Shown here: one piece after another, positions 54,785 through 63,690 of the stretch
How positions within the stretch are numbered: position 1 is the first letter of the stretch
Layout: every line of letters starts with the position of its first letter
Assembly: GCF_000231445.1 (NCBI RefSeq)
Contig: NZ_AGFR01000003.1
Coordinates: 186,001 to 250,000, forward strand
Source of the DNA: Commensalibacter intestini A911
Lineage (GTDB): Bacteria; Pseudomonadota; Alphaproteobacteria; Acetobacterales; Acetobacteraceae
Length of the DNA stretch: 64,000 nucleotides
Direction of reading: 5' to 3'
The notes under the pieces: model-generated
Databases searched by the model: none
What the model saw: the letters and a program-made list of their open reading frames with translations, nothing else
What the model was told of the DNA's origin: nothing
Position numbers and translations under genes: made by a program

Positions 54785-55690
54785 ATGATGGATGGTGCGT
54801 ATTTAGAGTCTTTTGTAGAAATGCTAGCTGCAGAGCGTGGCGCCAGCAAAAATACGTTACAGGCCTATCAAGCGGATTTAGAAGACTTCTCCTCTTATTT
54901 GTTAAACGCGAATCAGAAGGGAAATTTAGAATCCGCTTCTAAAGAAAATATTCAACAATATTTTGAATGGATGGGAAGAGAAGGCAAAGCAGCTAGAACA
55001 GCAGCGAGGCGTCTATCTTGTTTACGTCAATTCTATCTTTTCTTAGTTAAAGAAGGGATAAGAGGGGATGATCCAACTTATTTGTTGCAGAATCCATATC
55101 TTCCTCAAACATTGCCGAAATATTTGACCGAATTAGAGGTCGGCCTTTTACTGGTTGCTTGTGATTTACTAGAAGATTATCGTCGAGGGTTAGTGGCAAA
55201 AGCCGCATTAGAGATTCTTTATAGTTCTGGTTTGCGCATTTCAGAGTTGTTAAAGCTTAGAAAAGATCAAATTCAAATAGATACAAAGATTCTAAGAATT
55301 TATGGCAAAGGGGGAAAGGAGCGGTTAATTCCGATTTCCGAATCCGCTGTTGAGGCTGCCATTGATTTGAAGAAGCATGATTACCATTTACAAAGCATCT
55401 TTTTATTTCCTGGTCGTGATCCATCTAAAAATCTTACACGTCAAGGTTTTGATAAAATTTTGTACCAAGTGGCACTAATGGCTAATTTAGATCCTGAACG
55501 AATTTCTCCTCATGTATTACGTCATTCTTTTGCTAGTCATTTATTGGCACATGGGGCAGATTTACGTTCTTTACAAATGATGTTGGGTCATGCTGATATT
55601 TCCACAACGCAAATTTATACGCATGTTCAGACAGAGCATTTGCAAAAAACAGTGCAGAACCATCATCCTTTGGCTAATAAAGAAAAGTAA
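54785..55690 (+). CDS. xerD: Site-specific tyrosine recombinase XerD
   Basis: XerD, with XerC, resolves chromosome dimers at dif. The 301-residue protein has the N-terminal SAM-like core-binding domain (YLESFVEMLAAERGASKNTLQAY) and a catalytic domain with Arg in SGLRISELL, Lys in GKGGKERLI, HVLRHSFASHLL and the nucleophile Tyr in TTQIYTHV. Length and the lack of any phage context favour XerD over an integrase. The XerD assignment over XerC rests partly on the neighbour accA, a frequent alphaproteobacterial pairing. Confidence 0.92.
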   Translation: MMDGAYLESFVEMLAAERGASKNTLQAYQADLEDFSSYLLNANQKGNLESASKENIQQYFEWMGREGKAARTAARRLSCLRQFYLFLVKEGIRGDDPTYLLQNPYLPQTLPKYLTELEVGLLLVACDLLEDYRRGLVAKAALEILYSSGLRISELLKLRKDQIQIDTKILRIYGKGGKERLIPISESAVEAAIDLKKHDYHLQSIFLFPGRDPSKNLTRQGFDKILYQVALMANLDPERISPHVLRHSFASHLLAHGADLRSLQMMLGHADISTTQIYTHVQTEHLQKTVQNHHPLANKEK

Positions 55691-55785
55691 AAGTGCGATG
55701 AGAAAGCCTCAGCTGAGATAAAATGATAGCTTTTCCATTAAAGAAGCTATAGAATTTTATTTATTTGTGATATTTGCGAATTATT

Positions 55786-56742
55786 ATGCGTCAATTTTTA
55801 GATTTTGAAAAATCAGTTGCTGAACTTGAAACAAAGATTTTTGAGTTACAGCACGTTGAAGACTCTTCTGAAGATGTGAACATCTCAGAAGAATTGAACC
55901 AGCTTGTTGAAAAAGTGGAAAAGCAACTGCTTGCCTTGTATGCTAAGCTTACTCCTTGGCAAAAAGTTCAAGTTGCTCGCCATGCACAACGCCCTCATGC
56001 ATTAGATTATATTAATACATTTATTGAGGATTTTACACCTCTTGCAGGGGACAGATTATTTGCAGAAGATCACGCTGTTGTTGGTGGAATTGGACGCTTT
56101 AATGGTCAAACTGTTGTAGTTATGGGGATTGAACGTGGATCTGATTTAGATACACGTCTGGAACATAATTTTGGAATGGCTAGACCAGAAGGCTATCGTA
56201 AAGCACAACGCTTGATGAATTTAGCCAGTCAATTTAATGTGCCTGTTATTACTTTGGTTGATACTCCAGGTGCTTGGCCTGGTATTGATGCAGAAGAAAG
56301 AGGACAAGCAGAGGCAATTGCAAAATCTATCCAGACTTGTTTGCGTACGACGGTGCCAATTGTTTCTGTCATTATTGGTGAAGGTGGCTCTGGTGGGGCA
56401 ATTGCTTTGGCAACAGCAGATAAGATCCTGATGTTGGAACATTCAATTTACTCTGTGATTTCACCAGAAGCTTGCTCTTCTATTTTATGGCGTGATGCTT
56501 CTCAGGCTGCACAAGCAGCGGGGGCTTTATGTTTAACAGCTCAAGATCTCTTAAAACTTAAATTAGTTGATCAAGTGGTTGCAGAACCTTTGGGAGGCGC
56601 TCAACGTGATCCTCAAGCTGCAATTGCAACGGTTAAAGTCGCTATTCAAGAAGCTCTGGATCAACTAAAAGATATTCCTCAACAAGTGTTACAAGCACAA
56701 AGAAGAGAGAAATTCTTGGCGATGGGTCGCCAAGACGCTTAG
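55786..56742 (+). CDS. accA: Acetyl-CoA carboxylase carboxyltransferase subunit alpha
   Basis: AccA, with AccD, transfers the carboxyl group from biotin to acetyl-CoA, making malonyl-CoA for fatty-acid synthesis. The 318-residue protein has the N-terminal helix (FLDFEKSVAELETKIFEL), RPHALDYI, TPGAWPGIDAEERGQAEAIA and IIGEGGSGGAIALATAD, all typical of AccA. I use ATG 55786; an in-frame TTG at 55774 is less likely. A weak hairpin (ATAGCTT at 55726-55732 with AAGCTAT at 55744-55750) lies between xerD and accA. Confidence 0.96.
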   Translation: MRQFLDFEKSVAELETKIFELQHVEDSSEDVNISEELNQLVEKVEKQLLALYAKLTPWQKVQVARHAQRPHALDYINTFIEDFTPLAGDRLFAEDHAVVGGIGRFNGQTVVVMGIERGSDLDTRLEHNFGMARPEGYRKAQRLMNLASQFNVPVITLVDTPGAWPGIDAEERGQAEAIAKSIQTCLRTTVPIVSVIIGEGGSGGAIALATADKILMLEHSIYSVISPEACSSILWRDASQAAQAAGALCLTAQDLLKLKLVDQVVAEPLGGAQRDPQAAIATVKVAIQEALDQLKDIPQQVLQAQRREKFLAMGRQDA

Positions 56743-56750
56743 TAATAGGT

Positions 56751-57503
56751 TTAATGGGGTTCACCTTCAGTAGGTTGATACCCCATACGAACAAAGAGGT
56801 TATAAATCTCTTGTGAGGCAAGTTCGACAGCTTGTTGGTCTTGACCTTTTACAACTAAAGCAATTCCTTTATATTTTTCACTTTGATAAAATGGATAGGA
56901 TCCCACGTCTGTTTGTGGGAATTTGTTTTGAATTGCGTTGAGATCAGCAGCGATTTTCCCCTCAGATGCATCATACGAATACCAAGTTTTTGAAATAATC
57001 GGAGCACCATGACGAAGGCTTGGAATAATGGCATCTAGCATAGATTGCATAATTTTTGGAACGCCAGCCATAACATACACATTGCCAATCACATATCCTG
57101 GTGCAACGGAAATTGTATTCTTAATAGGCGTAGCACCTAATGGAATATGTGCCATACGTTGACGAGCTTCGTTGAAGTTCTCTTTTCCTATATATTCTTC
57201 TAATAATTGAAACGATTCTTGATGAATTTGGTTGGGAACTCCAAATGCTTCTGCAATACAGTCTGATGTAATATCATCATGTGTTGGGCCGATGCCTCCT
57301 GTTGTAAAGACATAATCAACAGCAGCTCTGATTTCATTGACGGTATTAATGATTACTTTAGGGTCATCAGGGATAACTCTCGCTTCTTTTAATTTAATTC
57401 CTGCGATTGCCAATTGCTTAGCAATATAGTTAATATTAATATCTTGAGTGCGGCCTGATAAAATTTCATTACCAATAATGATGATTGCGGCGGTTGGATT
57501 CAT
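56751..57503 (-). CDS. CinA-like molybdopterin-binding domain protein
   Basis: This 250-residue protein has a MoCF_biosynth domain of the CinA N-terminal type. It begins AAIIIIGNEILSGRTQDINI and has VFTTGGIGPTHDDIT near residue 85 and YVMAGVPKIMQSM. It lacks the C-terminal CinA amidase domain, so it is a single-domain form. Related proteins act on ADP-ribose or pyridine nucleotides, or in molybdenum cofactor handling; which applies here is unclear. It is convergent with accA, 8 nt apart. Confidence 0.87.
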   Translation of the reverse strand: MNPTAAIIIIGNEILSGRTQDININYIAKQLAIAGIKLKEARVIPDDPKVIINTVNEIRAAVDYVFTTGGIGPTHDDITSDCIAEAFGVPNQIHQESFQLLEEYIGKENFNEARQRMAHIPLGATPIKNTISVAPGYVIGNVYVMAGVPKIMQSMLDAIIPSLRHGAPIISKTWYSYDASEGKIAADLNAIQNKFPQTDVGSYPFYQSEKYKGIALVVKGQDQQAVELASQEIYNLFVRMGYQPTEGEPH

Positions 57504-57588
57504 TAGAATAGTTCCTATGATAGATCAATATAAAATCGTTATGATAAATTAAAATGACTGATGCCTTAGTATAAGCGAAGGATTTAGA

Positions 57589-58500
57589 ATGATACATACA
57601 AAATTTTTCGATCCTGTTTGCGTATGGAATGCCAAAACGCTATTGGGTGAAGGTGTTGTTTGGGTAGAGCACGAGCAAAGTGTCTATTTTGTAAATATTT
57701 TTGAAAATAAAATTTATAGATATCATCCAGAAACTCAGGCAAAAACGACGTGGGATACACCTAAACAGCCGACATTTATTTTTCCAACAACAGGAGATGT
57801 TTTATTATGTGGTATGGAAGACGGACTTTATTGGTTTGATCCTGTTCAAGGGAAATTTACTCAATGGTTTATCATGCACGAGGCTCATATCGATAATCGA
57901 TTAAATGATGGGTATATTGATTCTTTGGGAAGACTCTGGTTTGGAACTATGGATCGAAAAGAGCAAAGTCCGAATGGAGGACTCTATTTATTAGAGTGCG
58001 AAGAGGACGGAAAAATAGCAGCAATTCTTCAAGATAAGGATTATGTTGTCACAAATGGGCCTTTAATTATAGAGGATCATCATATTTTATATCATAATCA
58101 TTCTAATGATCAGAAAATTTATCAATTTGATTGGCAGGATTCTGGCCATATTTCTCATAAGAAACTGTTTACTCAAATAGATAAAGGCTATCCTGATGGA
58201 ATGGCTGCTGATATCGAGGATAACTTATGGGTTTGTTTATTTGCAGGGCATCAAATTAATCATTATGCAAATAATGCGGTGCTCCTTCGTTCTATTCCAT
58301 TACCCTGCCCCAATATTACGAAGATTGCTTTTGGTGGAGAAGATTACCAAACAGCTTTTGTGACCACAGCAAGTAAAGGGATGACAGACGAAGAAAAACA
58401 ACAATCCCCTTTGGCTGGAGGGCTGTTTTCTTTTCGTGTTTCTATTCCAGGAAAGCCTCAGAATTTATTCAAGATCCCAGAAACAGTCATTTTAAAATAA
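57589..58500 (+). CDS. SMP-30/gluconolactonase family protein
   Basis: This 303-residue six-bladed beta-propeller of the SMP-30/LRE family has LLGEGVVWVEHEQSVYFVNI near residue 20, NDGYIDSLGRLWFGTMDRKEQSPNGGLY near 105 (metal-binding Asn and Glu/Asp positions) and GYPDGMAADIEDNLWV near 205. Members hydrolyse sugar lactones, which would fit the sugar oxidation of acetic acid bacteria, but the substrate is not known. AAGGA precedes the ATG. The last 9 nt overlap the convergent GNAT-Nudix gene. Confidence 0.9.
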   Translation: MIHTKFFDPVCVWNAKTLLGEGVVWVEHEQSVYFVNIFENKIYRYHPETQAKTTWDTPKQPTFIFPTTGDVLLCGMEDGLYWFDPVQGKFTQWFIMHEAHIDNRLNDGYIDSLGRLWFGTMDRKEQSPNGGLYLLECEEDGKIAAILQDKDYVVTNGPLIIEDHHILYHNHSNDQKIYQFDWQDSGHISHKKLFTQIDKGYPDGMAADIEDNLWVCLFAGHQINHYANNAVLLRSIPLPCPNITKIAFGGEDYQTAFVTTASKGMTDEEKQQSPLAGGLFSFRVSIPGKPQNLFKIPETVILK

Positions 58501-59493
58501 TAGATCCTTTAACAAAGGAATAAAGGGCTTATCTGCTTCCATGACTAAGTAATTATCTAACTCATCAGCAGATACCCATGCAAGTTGCTGGTTTTCTTTT
58601 GGCTCTGGTAAGTTTTTCCATTTATGGCAAACATATAGAGGCATTAACAAATGAAAATCAGCATATTCATGTGAGGCAAACGTAAAGGGAGCCAAGCAGC
58701 TTTGAGAAACATCTACATTAATTTCTTCTTTGAGTTCTCTGGCTAAGGCTGCTTCTGGAGTTTCTCCTGGCTCTATTTTTCCTCCAGGAAACTCCCACAT
58801 ACCAGCCATCGATTTTCCTTCTGGTCGGCGAGCTAATAATAAACGTCCGTCGATATCAATTAATGCTGCAGCAACGACTAATAAAATCTTTTTGGGTGTA
58901 GATGCATTTGGAGGAGGGACTAAAGAAGTTTTCTTTCCAGGGCAAATATCTTCTCGTTGTAGTAAAAAGTAAGAAACAGGTTGTTCAGCAGCACGAGCAA
59001 GAAATTTTTCTTTTCCTTGTCCAAAAGATTGATAGCCACATTTTTTAAGCACAGCAATTGAAGCAAGATTATCATCAGCTGCAGTGGCATGAATATAGTT
59101 AATGTTCAGGTTCGCCAAAGCCCAAGTACTAAGACGTTGCAATGCTTTGCTGGCAATTTGTTGCCCCCAATATTTATGTGCAATCCAATAGCCGATTTTT
59201 CCTAATTGGTCTTTGCTATCAACACGTAATCCAATACACCCAACGATTTGTTGTGTCGTGTTATCGAGAATAGAGAAATGATAAGATTGTCCTGTTTCTG
59301 TTTCGTTTGAAACGGAATCGATCCATTTCTCCAAAAGAGGTTTTGGATATGGAAAAGGAACTTCGCTCAGCATTCTGACGACATTCCAATCATTAATCAA
59401 GGAATGGATAGAGTGGATATCCTCTGCTTGAATAATGCGTAATGTATAATGATCGACTGTTAACGGAGGAACAGAAACATTATTGATCGTCAT
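58492..59493 (-). CDS. Fused GNAT acetyltransferase and Nudix hydrolase (MutT-like)
   Basis: This 333-residue two-domain protein joins a RimJ/RimL-type GNAT domain (about 12-180: GYWIAHKYWGQQIASKALQR is the acetyl-CoA loop) to a MutT-like Nudix domain (about 205-333). The Nudix box GKIEPGETPEAALARELKEE keeps all catalytic residues. The Nudix half probably sanitises oxidised nucleotides (8-oxo-dGTP). The acetyltransferase substrate is unknown. NCBI lists such bifunctional proteins in Acetobacteraceae, as far as I recall. Confidence 0.9.
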   Translation of the reverse strand: MTINNVSVPPLTVDHYTLRIIQAEDIHSIHSLINDWNVVRMLSEVPFPYPKPLLEKWIDSVSNETETGQSYHFSILDNTTQQIVGCIGLRVDSKDQLGKIGYWIAHKYWGQQIASKALQRLSTWALANLNINYIHATAADDNLASIAVLKKCGYQSFGQGKEKFLARAAEQPVSYFLLQREDICPGKKTSLVPPPNASTPKKILLVVAAALIDIDGRLLLARRPEGKSMAGMWEFPGGKIEPGETPEAALARELKEEINVDVSQSCLAPFTFASHEYADFHLLMPLYVCHKWKNLPEPKENQQLAWVSADELDNYLVMEADKPFIPLLKDLLF

Positions 59494-59517
59494 TTTGCAA
59501 AGCCTTATTTATAAATA

Positions 59518-60258
59518 TTATCGTTTTTTAGCAGCAATGAGAAATTCAACATTGCCTTCCGGGCCAGTAATAGGACTGGTTTCAATGCCTAAAATATCCC
59601 AATCTTCTAAAGTTTCCCACCATGATCTGATTTCTTGGCAAACATTCTCGTGAATTACAGGGTCGCGGACAACACCTTTGGAACCAACATGCTCTCTTCC
59701 TGCTTCAAATTGTGGTTTGATGAGTGCCACAGCCCATCCACCTGACTGACATAAGGCAAGAGCTGCAGGTAAGACTGTTTTTAAGCTAATAAAGCTGGCA
59801 TCACACACAACAACTTGGACGGGATCAGGAATGATTTCTTTAGTTAAATAGCGTGCATTACATTTTTCATGCACAATAACTCTTTCATCACTACGTATTT
59901 TCCAAGCGAGTTGTCCATGGCCGACATCAACGGCATAGACTTTGTTGGCACCATTAGTGAGTAAAACATCTGTAAAGCCACCTGTTGAGGCACCTACATC
60001 GATACAATTGAGTCCTTGAGGAGAAAGGTTAAATGAAGATAAAGCATGATCCAGCTTTATCCCGCCTCTAGATACCCAAGGATGAGGTTGCTGTTTGACG
60101 CTCAGTTCAGTATCTTCACGAACCATGTCTCCAGCTTTATTGACTCGTTGTTCTTTGTTGAAGACGAGGCCTGCCATAATTAAGGCTTGAGCTTTGGTGC
60201 GACTTTCTACTAGTCCTCTATCAACTAAGAGGACATCAACACGTTTTTTAGCAGCCAT
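59518..60258 (-). CDS. tlyA: TlyA family rRNA 2'-O-methyltransferase
   Basis: TlyA-type enzymes methylate 2'-O of cytidines in 16S/23S rRNA; older annotation calls them hemolysin A. The 246-residue protein has an N-terminal S4 RNA-binding domain (RVDVLLVDRGLVESRTKAQALIMAGLV). The FtsJ-like methyltransferase domain has CIDVGASTGGFTDVLL (SAM motif) near residue 83 and ALIKPQFEAGR. It is the next gene after ispA, where dxs is often found between them in alphaproteobacteria. Confidence 0.93.
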   Translation of the reverse strand: MAAKKRVDVLLVDRGLVESRTKAQALIMAGLVFNKEQRVNKAGDMVREDTELSVKQQPHPWVSRGGIKLDHALSSFNLSPQGLNCIDVGASTGGFTDVLLTNGANKVYAVDVGHGQLAWKIRSDERVIVHEKCNARYLTKEIIPDPVQVVVCDASFISLKTVLPAALALCQSGGWAVALIKPQFEAGREHVGSKGVVRDPVIHENVCQEIRSWWETLEDWDILGIETSPITGPEGNVEFLIAAKKR

Positions 60259-60295
60259 CGGATCAAAGCTCTTTATAAGTTAGGATGAAAAAATT

Positions 60296-61207
60296 TTAGT
60301 TTTTACGGTAAACAACATATTCTGCTAATGCACGAAGATTATCTGCTGCGTCTCCGAAAGGTGCTAAATGACGAATAGCTTTGGCAACTAGACGATCGGC
60401 TTCTTTGCGAGCATCATCAATCCCTAACAATGAAACAAAGGTTGATTTCCCAGCAGCATTATCTTTTCCTGCGGTTTTGCCGAGTTCTTCTGCACTTGCT
60501 GTTGCATCCAAAACATCATCAGCAATTTGGAAGGCTGTTCCTAAATCTCGACCATAACTAATAATGTGATTATGTAATTCAGGGGCTGCACCACCTAAAA
60601 TTGCACCAGCTTCAGCAGAGTAACAAATTAGACGTCCAGTTTTCATAGCATGTAAGTTTAGAACTTCCGGTAAGGTAAGATGACGATTTTCACCTTCCAT
60701 ATCAATCACTTGTCCGCCGACCATGCCTGTTGATCCGCTTGCTTCTGCGAGTGCTTTGACAAGTTTAATACGAACCGTTGCACTTTCATGTGCTTCTTCC
60801 ATCGCCAATAATTCGAAAGCTTTGGTTTGAAGAGCATCACCAGCTAAAATAGCAATAGCTTCACCATATTTAATATGAGTAGAAGGTTTGCCACGACGTA
60901 AATCATCATCATCCATTGCAGGCAAATCATCATGGATTAAAGAATATGCATGAAGCATTTCCACAGAAGCACCAACATATAATGATTTTGTCATTGGAAT
61001 ATCAAACAAAGAAGCAACTTCTGTAACAAGATACCCTCTGAGGCGTTTTCCCCCACCAAGCACAGCATAACGCATAGCTTCGATTAAATTTGCTTCGCCG
61101 CCTTTCATGCGAGGAAGTTGCTTATCCAATGTGGTTTCTAATTCTTTTGCACGTGATGTTAATGAATCACGAAGAGATTGAGCATTATATGTTGTAGAAG
61201 AAGTCAT
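60296..61207 (-). CDS. ispA: Farnesyl diphosphate synthase (polyprenyl synthetase family)
   Basis: IspA condenses isopentenyl diphosphate with allylic primers to farnesyl diphosphate for quinones and undecaprenol. The 303-residue protein has the first aspartate-rich motif DDLPAMDDDDLRRGKPS (about 90-106), GGQVIDMEGE, and the second motif IADDVLDATASAEELGKTAGKD. I place the start at ATG 61207 (MTSSTTYN), with AAGG 11 nt upstream. An in-frame TTG 61225 would overlap that site. It is 20 nt after xseB. Confidence 0.94.
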   Translation of the reverse strand: MTSSTTYNAQSLRDSLTSRAKELETTLDKQLPRMKGGEANLIEAMRYAVLGGGKRLRGYLVTEVASLFDIPMTKSLYVGASVEMLHAYSLIHDDLPAMDDDDLRRGKPSTHIKYGEAIAILAGDALQTKAFELLAMEEAHESATVRIKLVKALAEASGSTGMVGGQVIDMEGENRHLTLPEVLNLHAMKTGRLICYSAEAGAILGGAAPELHNHIISYGRDLGTAFQIADDVLDATASAEELGKTAGKDNAAGKSTFVSLLGIDDARKEADRLVAKAIRHLAPFGDAADNLRALAEYVVYRKN

Positions 61208-61227
61208 ATCAGGAGGGACCTTCAAAA

Positions 61228-61458
61228 TTATTCAATAGTTTCAGTATCAAGGCTGTTATCATCTTTTTTTACAATGATTTGAACACGAGCCTCTGCTTCA
61301 TTAAGTTTTTTTTCACAATAACGGCGTAATTGCGCACCACGTTCATAAGAAACAATGGCTTCTTCTAGCTTTTGCTGGCCAGTTTCTAAATTATGAACAA
61401 TTTTTTCCAGTTCATTTAAGGCATCCTCGAATGAAAGAGAGGATAAATCGTCGGTCAT
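61228..61458 (-). CDS. xseB: Exodeoxyribonuclease VII small subunit
   Basis: XseB partners XseA in exonuclease VII, which degrades single-stranded DNA. The 76-residue protein has the family pattern LSFEDALNELEKIVHNLETGQQKLEEAI followed by YERGAQLRRYCEKKLNEAEARV. ATG 61458 is preceded by GGAAA; a TTG at 61470 is in frame but unlikely. The pair xseB-ispA is conserved in many proteobacteria. Confidence 0.95.
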   Translation of the reverse strand: MTDDLSSLSFEDALNELEKIVHNLETGQQKLEEAIVSYERGAQLRRYCEKKLNEAEARVQIIVKKDDNSLDTETIE

Positions 61459-61567
61459 ATTATTTTCCAATAGATATTTTGATTTTAAAACAATATTACT
61501 TTTAAATCAGAAAATGATGATACTGTTTATAAGGGGACTTTGCGTTAATGTATAGAAAATATTATGC

Positions 61568-61792
61568 TTATTTTCGTTTTATTAAGAAAGATAAAGAGGT
61601 CCCTTGGTCTGAAAATGCAATTAATGCATGACCTGTTTGACGACAAAAATCTTGAAAATCTTTGATGGCGCTACGATCAGTTGCAAGAACACGTAAACAT
61701 TTGCCTTCTTGTAATGTTCTTAATGCACGATTAGCTTTTAAAACGGGTAAGGGGCAAAGCAATCCTTTGGCATCTAAAACCGTTTCGATCAT
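61568..61792 (-). CDS. TusA-family sulfurtransferase-like protein
   Basis: This 74-residue protein is of the TusA/SirA/YedF family, with the conserved Cys in GLLCPLPVLKANRAL (about residue 14). TusA carries persulfide sulfur for tRNA thiolation and cofactor assembly; YedF relatives have other roles. It is not possible to separate the two by this sequence alone. AGGA lies 8 nt before the ATG and just after the T run of the permease terminator. Confidence 0.88.
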   Translation of the reverse strand: MIETVLDAKGLLCPLPVLKANRALRTLQEGKCLRVLATDRSAIKDFQDFCRQTGHALIAFSDQGTSLSFLIKRK

Positions 61793-61802
61793 GAAAATAT
61801 TC

Positions 61803-61832
61803 CTAAAAAAGACCTTGTTTCCAAGGTCTTAT
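61803..61832 (-). terminator. Rho-independent terminator of the amino-acid permease
   Basis: On the minus strand a perfect 9-bp stem (AAGACCTTG with CAAGGTCTT) around GAAA is followed by a short T run. It lies about 45 nt after the permease stop and just before the TusA-like gene. Confidence 0.92.
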
Positions 61833-61877
61833 TAATACACTATTTTTATTTTTTGTATATGGATAGATTATTGTTCT

Positions 61878-63308
61878 TTACAGGTTGGTTCTGCGTGTTG
61901 TGCGTGTGTTGTTATTTAACCACATTATCCAGCGACAAAAACCAATAATCGCGAGGATAACGCATGTAATAATAATTTGAGTACGAGATGTGCTGCTAAA
62001 TAACATGGCAATAACAACGGCGACTAAAGATAAAACCGTAATCCAAGATAAGTAAGGGAATAACCACATTTGGAAAATAGGGGTTTGATTCTCTTTTTTC
62101 ATTCTTCGACGAACGTTAATCTGAGAAAGTCCAATGGCGATATACACAAATAAAATAATAGAACCAGCACAGCTTAATAAATAAGAGAATGTATTGCTTG
62201 GGGAAATATAAGAAGCGATAGAGATTGCGATCCCAATGATAGAAGCAGTAATAATTGCACGTTTTGGAACGCCATTGCTGGTGGTGTGGATTAACCATCT
62301 TGGAGCATCATCATATTCTGCGAGTTCGAATAATGTCCGAGATGTTGCATAAATAGATGAGTTTAAACAGGATAAAATCGCAATGAGGATCGTAAATTCC
62401 ATAATGTCAGATGCGTATGGAATTTGGATGGTTTGTAACGCCATAAGGAACGGGGAAATACCCGGGACGACTTTATCCCAAGGAACAATCGATAAAATAA
62501 TACCGATGGATAAGACATAGAACGCAACAATTCTGAAAACAATGGTTCTCGTGGCATAAGCAACATTCTCAGCAGGTTTATCAGATTCAGCAGCAGCAAT
62601 AGTAGCGACTTCTGAACCGGTTACGGTAAATAAGACCGTGGGAATAATGGTAAAGACTGCAATAATTCCATTGGGGAAAAAACCACCATGAGACCAGATG
62701 TTGCTTACACTACCTGCTTTAAAGCCAAAGAAGTGTGAGATTGCTGCGCCACCAATGACAATAAAAGCTGCAATAGCAACAATTTTAATTAAAGCAAACC
62801 AGAACTCGAACTCACCATATCCGCGCACAGAAAAAAGATTGGTGAGCATCATTGCGATAACCAAAAGAGGACCTAAGATCATGGTTGCTGCAAAGCTATA
62901 TTCTGGGGGAATGCGCATATAATGTTGCAACATCTCGCCACCAGCAATAGATTCAGCGGCAATGGCAGAAATCCAAAAGAGCCAATATCCCCATCCTAAA
63001 ACAAAAGTAACACTATGTCCCATTCCACGACGAATATGATTTAAAAAAGAGCCAACTTCTGGTTTTTCAATAACAAGTTCACCCAACATTCTCATTACAA
63101 AGAAAATTACCAATCCTGTGATGACATACGATAATAAAACCGCAGGGCCTGTGGCATGAATAGAGGCTGATGCACCAACGAATAAGCCAGCCCCAATGAT
63201 CCCTCCCATAGAAATCATCACAACGTGACGACGTTCAAGGGTATGTGCTAACTCTCCGTCTTTTAGAGGGGTGGATATGATTTTTTCTTTAGGAGTTTTT
63301 GTTCGCAA
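61878..63308 (-). CDS. Amino-acid permease of the APC/AAT family
   Basis: This 476-residue protein with about 12 membrane segments belongs to the amino acid transporter family that includes GabP, AnsP and ProY. It has LERRHVVMISMGGIIGAGLFVG in helix 1 and the ASGRTLF-like ATSRTLFELAEYDDAP later. The substrate is undecided; GABA or asparagine/proline-type permeases are closest. The start appears to be TTG at 63308, since AAAGGA lies 8 nt upstream and no in-frame ATG exists before helix 1. Confidence 0.9.
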   Translation of the reverse strand: MRTKTPKEKIISTPLKDGELAHTLERRHVVMISMGGIIGAGLFVGASASIHATGPAVLLSYVITGLVIFFVMRMLGELVIEKPEVGSFLNHIRRGMGHSVTFVLGWGYWLFWISAIAAESIAGGEMLQHYMRIPPEYSFAATMILGPLLVIAMMLTNLFSVRGYGEFEFWFALIKIVAIAAFIVIGGAAISHFFGFKAGSVSNIWSHGGFFPNGIIAVFTIIPTVLFTVTGSEVATIAAAESDKPAENVAYATRTIVFRIVAFYVLSIGIILSIVPWDKVVPGISPFLMALQTIQIPYASDIMEFTILIAILSCLNSSIYATSRTLFELAEYDDAPRWLIHTTSNGVPKRAIITASIIGIAISIASYISPSNTFSYLLSCAGSIILFVYIAIGLSQINVRRRMKKENQTPIFQMWLFPYLSWITVLSLVAVVIAMLFSSTSRTQIIITCVILAIIGFCRWIMWLNNNTRTTRRTNL

Positions 63309-63690
63309 TGCTTCATCCTTTGAGCTGTTGAATAATGAGGTATGCTTTTGTTAAGCAAAATATTGAAAAGTGCTGTGTTTTTATCCTCTCTTCATAAAAT
63401 AAAGAACACTATATGTACATACCTTAAATTAGGATCGACATATGTAGCGTACTAATTTTTTTCTGTTGAAAATAATATGGTTACTGATTTTACTTATTTT
63501 TGCAAATAGATAATTTGTTATCAAATAGAAATTTATGATAATTTTTTTTTAAATAAATAAAAGAATATTATAAAATACACGTTTTATATTGTGAAAAAGG
63601 GATGGTGTGTTATTTTTTGATATATAAATCAATGGTTGAGATCTTTGATTTTTAAATTATTTATATAATGTTACGCAAGATATTGTTTGT
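63309..63690. other. 382-bp intergenic region upstream of the permease
   Basis: The region is very AT-rich. It contains a short hairpin (TTTTG TTAAG CAAAA at about 63347-63361) and an inverted pair TTATCA/TGATAA at about 63518-63540. I find no open frame, RNA gene or convincing promoter in it. Confidence 0.5.

Noticed and set aside
54785-55690. Phage or island integrase
   Set aside because: Length, motifs and the accA neighbour fit XerD, and there is no attachment site, tRNA or phage gene nearby.
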